Assembly (NCBI RefSeq): GCF_016097555.1
Contig: NC_054702.1
Coordinates: 68,944,195 to 69,008,194, forward strand
Length of the DNA: 64,000 bases
From: Gigantopelta aegis
Lineage: Eukaryota > Mollusca > Gastropoda > Neomphalida > Peltospiridae
Direction of reading: 5' to 3'
Positions 58,955 to 64,000 of this stretch are shown here, in pieces (the first letter of the stretch is position 1; the number at the start of each line of letters is the position of its first letter). The notes under the pieces were generated by a model. That model did no database searches. It saw only the letters and a list, made by a program, of their open reading frames with translations, and had not been told where the DNA came from. Position numbers and translations under genes: made by a program.

Positions 58955-59400
58955 GTATAGGGTGTATACTACCAAATCAAATCCCATAGACGACAATAGT
59001 AACATATGTGGCTAAAACTCCTACCTGCAACGTATCAACTGACATAAACGCCACGGATATAAATACTACCACCCCTTACACTTAAAATGAATCAGAAAAA
59101 AATGGGGGTCAAGCTGCTCGTTTCTGAGATAACGGGTAGCGTCTATGACTACCCTAGTTTCGCACAAAATTCGAGTACTTTTTTTTACAGGTACCCCATA
59201 CATGTTTCAAGCACAAGGCTACTTGACACATTGGTACTAGATGAAATAAAATTGCAATTTTTTTTTACCCAGATGAAACTATTATTTTTTACAACCAACA
59301 CACTCACATTTATAACCAATCACAGGACTTGTGGTGTTCACTTCTCTATCAAAAGTTCGGTGCACCTCGCACTTTGACCCAGCCGGAAGTTATTTGGTTT
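58955..59400. repeat. Interspersed repeat with GTCTATGGGATTTGATTT motif
   Basis: The left part AAATCAAATCCCATAGACGA, ACATATGTGGCTAAAA matches, inverted, 21855-21915 (TTTTGGCCACATACATTAAC, GTCTATGGGATTTTATTTGA). The following 400 bp (including an open 96-codon frame with no known domain) probably belongs to the same element, but its ends are unclear. Confidence 0.5.
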
Positions 59401-59777
59401 AGTACTACCTATAGGACCTGCATGTATCTTCGCTTCTGTAGTACCTTTAGCATTTATAAGCTCTGAACAGAGAAAATATCAGTCCACTGTCTACGTTGGC
59501 ATACAGAGTTTGTAAACAAGTGATCTGCAGGGATCACTGGATGTGTGTAACAGCTGTGTGATGATATATTGACAATACAGTTGTTTAAATACTAATAGTA
59601 TATACCTCATGTAGATTACATAAACATGACATTTATAGCTGGTTATAGTAAACCTGTTGGAGCCATGTTCACTGTTATTTACCTCATCACATGAAAGACT
59701 TTGAAAATAAATTATGGAATGGTTGCAACAGATGTGTTTTTAATGGTGGTAGAAACAAATCAATGTAACTAGTTATT

Positions 59778-60126
59778 AGTCCCCTACCAGTCCAACATTG
59801 AGGGGACTATAGGTTTCATGTGTGTCCTTCGGTCTGTCTCTCGGTCTGTCTTCCCTGTCTGTTCATCCCACATATAGTTTTCCGGATTATTTTTTCACAA
59901 AGCCTTAAGATATTGAGTTGAAATTTTTGGTATATCTTTATCATGTTCTGTTACAGATCAAGCTCTACTTTCAAGGCAATTTACCCAATTTTCATCAAGT
60001 TATGGCCCTTGAACTTAGGATATATGAAAATATGTTGGGCCCGATATAGGGGACATGTATTGTTTTAGCAATACTCTCGGAATACAGTACATCAAATCTA
60101 ATACCGTACTCTTTATTAAGGGGACT
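59778..60126 (+). mobile_element. Inverted-repeat element (AGTCCCCT ends)
   Basis: Ends AGTCCCCT and AGGGGACT, with a CGGTCTGTCTCTCGGTCTGT tract. Shares internal ATATTGAGTTGAAATTTT, ATCAAGTTATGGCCCTTGAA and GTATTGTTTTAGCA with 7213-7430. Confidence 0.7.
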
Positions 60127-60444
60127 ATCTGGAGTTTGTAGTCATTGTAACATGTTGTTAGTCAATATACATGTAGCCTTTAAATTTACAGGTATAAAAA
60201 TTGGAATACCCAGTACACTTGCATTCTATATTCAATGTATCTTTCATCATCCTGGTGTTAGTATAGATATACATACGTGCATTTAACAAATATAATAGCA
60301 GTTTTGTTACCTAAATAGCTACAAACTCTCAATTAAACACTTAATTACATTTTCATTATTTTAAATTAAGTTTTACATGAAATAATTATCTCCATTTGTG
60401 GTTAAATTGAATTATTTCCCATGTCATTATTATCAAAGGTCATC

Positions 60445-60536
60445 TGTCCAGGATCAGACCCCCGGCTATCCAGAGATCGGACCCATGACAGACATGCCCG
60501 AAACCTTCGTGGTACAAATGTATGGGGGCATGTTAA
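60445..60536 (+). repeat. Interspersed repeat F
   Basis: Same block as 1528-1609: CGGCTATCCAGAGATCGGAC, GACAGACATGCCCGAAAC, GCATGTTAA. Family unknown. Confidence 0.7.
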
Positions 60537-60636
60537 ACTAGTTTACATTCGTATTCAGCATATATGCTGTCCTGCATATATCTCTGAGAAAGTACATATG
60601 AAAGACCTCTTGCTGTGTGATGCTTGCTGCTTAAAT

Positions 60637-60915
60637 CGCTCACCTGATGCACAGTTGGTCTAGGATCAATCCCTGTTGGTGAACCCTATTTCTCATTCCA
60701 GCTAGTGCACCACAACAAGTATATCGAAGGCTGCGGTGTGTGCTATCCTGTCTGTGTGATGGTGTATATAAAAGATCCCTTGTTACTAATAGAATAAATG
60801 TAGCGGGTTTCCTCTCTAAAGACTGTGTCAGAAATACCCAAATGTTAGACATCCAATAGCCGATGATTTACAAAGCATTGTGCTCTACTGGTGTTGTTAA
60901 ACAAAACAAACAAAC
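60637..60915 (+). mobile_element. SINE-A, most of head lost
   Basis: Starts CGCTCACCTGATGCACAGTT, B-box GGTCTAGGATCAATCCC, GTGCTATCCTGTCTGTGTGA, TGTAGCGGGTTTCCTC, AAATGTTAGACATCCAATAG and the end GTTGTTAAACAAAACAAACA. Confidence 0.88.
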
Positions 60916-60982
60916 ATTGTAGATCGTTTTTTCTTTTTTTTTGTACCCAGTCTACAACAATCCTGCATCCACCCTTTATGTA

Positions 60983-61368
60983 CCGGCCTTGGTGGCATTG
61001 TGGTTAGGCCATCGGTCTACAGGCTGGTAGGTATTGGGTTCAGATCCCAGTCGAGGCATGGGATTTTTAATCCAGATACCAACTCCAAATCCTGAGTGAG
61101 TGCTCCGCAATGCTCAATGGGTAGGTGTAAACCACTTGCACCGACCAGTGATCCATAACTGGTTCAACAAAGGCCATGGTTTGTGCTATCCTGCCTGTGG
61201 GAAGTGCAAATAAAAGATCCCTTGCTGCTAATTGGAAAGAGTAGCCCATGTAGTGGCGACAGTGCGTTTCCTCTCAAAATCTGTGTGGTCCTTAACCATA
61301 TGTCTAACGCCATATAACCCGTAAATAAAATGTGTTGAGTGCGTCGTTACATAAAACATTTTTCTTCT
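60983..61368 (+). mobile_element. Chimeric SINE: SINE-C-type head with SINE-B 3' half
   Basis: Head CCGGCCTTGGTGGCATTGTG, GCCATCGGTCTACAGGCTGG and B-box GGTATTGGGTTCAGATCCC, then a distinct linker (GAGTGAGTGCTCCGCAATGC, GTGTAAACCACTTGCACC). From about 61170 it continues into the SINE-B body (GTGCTATCCTGCCTGTGGGA, GATCCCTTGCTGCTAATTGG, GTGCGTCGTTACATAAAACA). Confidence 0.85.
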
Positions 61369-61707
61369 TTTTTTTCCACCCCGTATGCATGTATTTGTTG
61401 TTATTTCTGATTTAACTAACAATTTGTTCATATCTGCATATGTATGTTTTTTAATATTTTGGGGTGTGGTGAGTTGTTGGTAATTAAAAACAAAGCCATA
61501 TATTGATTGTTTGTTTGATAGGTAGGTACATGTATTAACATGCTTATATACTGAGGGTTCAAACACTCTTACTGTTGGTACAGCCTCTGATTAAAATCAG
61601 GGATTGTTACCACTGTAAGAAGAGGAAGGGAAGGGTGAAATGCGATGGGACATAAATTTGAACACATTTAGTCTAATAATAAAATTGAATTCAGCCAAAC
61701 AAATGTG

Positions 61708-62015
61708 GGCGGGACGTAGCCCAGTGGTACTACCGTACAGCGCTCACTTGATGTGGGATTGATCCCTGTTGGTGGGCCCATTGGGCTATTTCTTGTTCCA
61801 GCCAGTGCATCAAAGATTGTGGTATGTGCTACCCTGTTTGTGGGATGGTGCATATAAAAGGTCCCTTGCTGCTTATCAAAAAGAGTAGCCCATGAAGTGG
61901 CAACAGCGGGTTTTCTCTCAATATGTGTGGTTCTTAACCATATGTCTGACGCCATATAACAGTAAATACAATGTGTTGAGTGCGTCGTTAAATAAAACGT
62001 TTCCTTCCTTCCTTC
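61708..62015 (+). mobile_element. SINE-B, full length, 12-bp TSD
   Basis: Head GGCGGGACGTAGCCCAGTGG to the end GTGCGTCGTTAAATAAAACG plus CCTT repeats, bounded by the perfect duplication CAAACAAATGTG at 61696-61707 and 62016-62027. The best reference copy of SINE-B in the window; young. Confidence 0.95.
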
Positions 62016-62280
62016 CAAACAAATGTGCACTAGTTTTAAATTTGGGCATGAATTTAGATAATTCACCAAAGATAAAATGCATACAATTAATGTATGTTAG
62101 AAAAGTGCTCTGAAATTTTGTCCTTCACCTTGATTTTTCAAATTTAATTTATAAAAGTACTTCATGAAATCTTAGTGATATAGGCACATGTAAAAATACT
62201 CATAAATCTATAAAAAGTACATGTACAAGTAATATGTCTGTGGTGAGAGAAAACAACCAGGTTTTTTTCTTCTTCTCCAG

Positions 62281-62324
62281 GATGTGTTACCCAAGCTCTA
62301 AAAATCCACATTGTTTTGAAGTGA
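62281..62324 (+). other. Possible terminal exon
   Basis: A strong acceptor (GGTTTTTTTCTTCTTCTCCAG) opens a frame that, in phase with the 47300 exon, reads CVTQALKIHIVLK then TGA. Weak support. Confidence 0.18.
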
Positions 62325-62335
62325 CAGAGCGGAAC

Positions 62336-62635
62336 TTAACCCCTATGAGTTAGCCACAAGTACAAACTTAAGCCCATTTGAAAGCCACTCTCCATACCTG
62401 TGTACATACTCTTAAATATTATTATATAAAGGAGCCTGAGTGGGTGACATTGAGAGGGCTGTACTGGGAGTCCCTCCCCATCAACAGGAGTCCAGGGCAG
62501 GTCCAGTGTTGTCAGAGTAATTAGGGTGTCAGGGTGGTCTGTAATACCAGGTCCTTTGTATCTCACACCTAGTGTTGACACTGCTCCTTTGTGCTTGGGG
62601 ATGAAGTAATGCATACCATGTGGTATATCCATCAC
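62336..62635 (-). other. Unrecognised 99-codon open frame, GC-elevated
   Basis: Minus strand frame beginning MMDIPHGMHYFIPKHKGAVS, with VRYKGPGITDHPDTLITLTT and LDLPWTPVDGEGLPVQPSQC. The stretch 62430-62640 is visibly richer in G and C than its surroundings, and composition is protein-like. An acceptor-like TTCATTAG precedes it. No domain is recognised; it could be an exon on the other strand, a decayed processed copy or an element remnant. Confidence 0.3.
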
Positions 62636-62689
62636 CTAATGAAGTGCAGATTTATCTAGCTTGCACTATTCTGGAGATGCCAGTGAAGG

Positions 62690-63260
62690 AAAGGTGGACA
62701 GCTTCTCGTGTTACCAAACTTTAGTAATATTTAGCCATGAATACCAGTTTAGGTAAGAAATAGGTCAATAGTTTAGAACCTGTTATTCGGTTATTTGTTT
62801 CAAAACTCTAGGATGTTTGTGAAGGAATAGTGGATAGCTTCTTACATGTTTCCAAACTTTAGTAATATTTAGCCATGAATACCAGTTTAGGTAAGAAATG
62901 GGTCAGTATTATAAAAGTCTTTTTAAAACTAATTAATATTAAATTTGTTTCAAAAGTTTGTTTAAAAAACCCCAAAACAATCAAAAACTCAGTTTGGGAA
63001 TATTAACGAAAGGATACTGAGTAACTTCACATAATTCCTAACTTTAGTAATATATAGCCTTGAATACCAATTTAGTTAAGAAATAGGTATATATATATAT
63101 GTATTAGAGAACTTTTTATTCAGCTAATTTATAGTCTGTCCCCCAAAAAGACTTGACAGTAATTAGCAAAATTCTTTTAATGCCTGTCAAGGACATTTTC
63201 TTATATGAATCCAAATTTTATTATTATTTAGCCATGAATACCAGTTCAGATTTTTTATTA
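62690..63260. repeat. Degenerate tandem repeat, four long units
   Basis: AACTTTAGTAATATTTAGCC, ATGAATACCAGTTTAG and GTAAGAAAT recur at about 62717, 62854, 63038 and 63210, spaced 137 to about 183 bp. The two left units are nearly identical, the two right ones are decayed and carry insertions. Confidence 0.8.
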
Positions 63261-63971
63261 AGCTAATTAATATTTGTTTTAAAGTCTGTAAAAAAAATAC
63301 TTAATGGTATTAAGGAAATAGATATAATAAACAATACTAAGTATAACAACAGGAAACTGTTTTTAAAATGTTTTTATTAATTAAAGGGACAGTGCTAGAT
63401 AATTTGAAATTGAATATCAACTTGTTGATTTATTGTTTAATGTTTTTAATTTAATTTATTTCATGTTTTTTAGAATTGTATAGCAATCTCTTAAACTTGT
63501 ATGACAATTGTGATGTGATAATGTCACATGAATATAAATAATTATTTTCAAAACAAAAGTTCTTACATTTTTTGCATGTAATAAAATGCATGTTGATCAA
63601 TAGTTAAAAATAAGTTTTTAAAATTTGATTTCAGTGTTAACTTATAAATAATTAATAAAATAAAAAAGTACATGTACATTCATGTGTACAAGTATAGAAA
63701 GATATTAATATATTTTAAAATCCACTTGGTGAAGGTAAAATAAGCATACCATTATACACAGATTTTCCAAAAATAATATTCTGAAATTTTGAGGGTACAG
63801 ACTTTTAGTGTCAGAATATTTGAGTGTATGTACTATGTTCATTTTAGTAGTTATTAATTTGTTTTTAAAATGCTTTCATTACTTACTTTATCATGTACTT
63901 TCCTGTTCTTATTTCAAGTAAACATATATACCATATCACTCACTGATAATACTTCATTGTTTTGAATCTAT
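63261..63971. other. AT-rich, mostly featureless
   Basis: Only one item is noted: TTAAAGGGACAGTGCTAG at about 63382, which resembles the left end of the TTAA MITEs, without a visible right end. Confidence 0.4.
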
Positions 63972-64000
63972 TGAATCCCTTGCTACTAAGGGAAAAAATG
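63972..64000 (+). mobile_element. SINE-A fragment cut by the window end
   Basis: AATCCCTTGCTACTAAGGGA and AAAAAATG match the middle of SINE-A (about 11275 in the full copy). Confidence 0.65.

Larger units (their letters stand above)
47370..64000 (+). other. Presumed long first intron of the 47300 gene, repeat-rich
   Basis: No confident exon on either strand over 16.6 kb. SINEs, MITEs, tandem arrays and a LINE fragment fill much of it and are listed separately. If the 47300 exon is real, this is intron, or intron plus weakly supported exons. Confidence 0.4.

Noticed and set aside
59087-59377. 96-codon frame
   Set aside because: It lies in an interspersed repeat and has no recognisable domain.
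1-64000. Retroviral, LTR or Polinton-like elements
   Set aside because: No LTR pair, gag, integrase, capsid or envelope-like sequence was recognised; the only reverse transcriptase is of LINE type.

Overview
The window is AT-rich invertebrate nuclear DNA. Introns are GT-AG and long, exons are short, and the space between is packed with tRNA-derived SINEs and short inverted-repeat DNA transposons. The SINE bodies (tRNA-like head, a segment ending in GGGATGGTGCATATAAAAGATCCC, 3' end TCGTTAAAC or TCGTTAAAT) and the TTAGGG-like array fit a mollusc, probably a gastropod. That assignment rests on recall of the repeats and is not proven.

Three host loci are seen. (1) 1032-12248, plus strand: a 12-exon gene whose exons splice in frame to 495 codons, an F-box followed by seven WD40 repeats, so a probable SCF ubiquitin-ligase substrate receptor. 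(2) 23675-40991, minus strand: a 9-exon gene of 515 codons, clearly TCP11L1. The two genes converge, with about 11 kb of repeats and probable 3' UTR between them. (3) 47300-47369, plus strand: a start codon and 23 codons ending at a strong splice donor. This looks like the first exon of a gene that runs out of the window or through an intron of at least several kb. TCP11L1 and locus 3 are divergent, about 6.3 kb apart.

Repeats by region. 0-1 kb: a tandem array split by a SINE. 1-12 kb: FBXW gene introns with SINEs, foldbacks, a TGGA microsatellite and TTAA-flanked MITEs. 12-23.6 kb: converging 3' ends, with a 1.2 kb hAT-like element carrying a perfect 8-bp target duplication. 23.9-31.7 kb: the most complex part of TCP11L1. 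A 3.1 kb THAP-encoding element with TTAA flanks (Kolobok-like) carries another inverted-repeat element inside it, and a long inverted repeat straddles exons 7 and 8. 41-47 kb: a long-TIR MITE, candidate promoter motifs and a SINE cluster. 47-64 kb: the presumed long intron, with a TTAGGG-like array bounded by inverted repeats, a TTAA MITE inserted in another repeat, a SINE inserted in a SINE, about 29 copies of a 61-bp tandem repeat, and a LINE reverse-transcriptase fragment.

No rRNA, functional tRNA, CRISPR array, retrovirus or LTR element was recognised. The most distinctive observations are: an inverted repeat around TCP11L1 exons 7-8 that could drive circular RNA formation; a telomere-like array packaged between inverted repeats; several SINE families sharing the same 3' end motif; and a THAP/TTAA transposon with a possible set of MITE relatives nearby.
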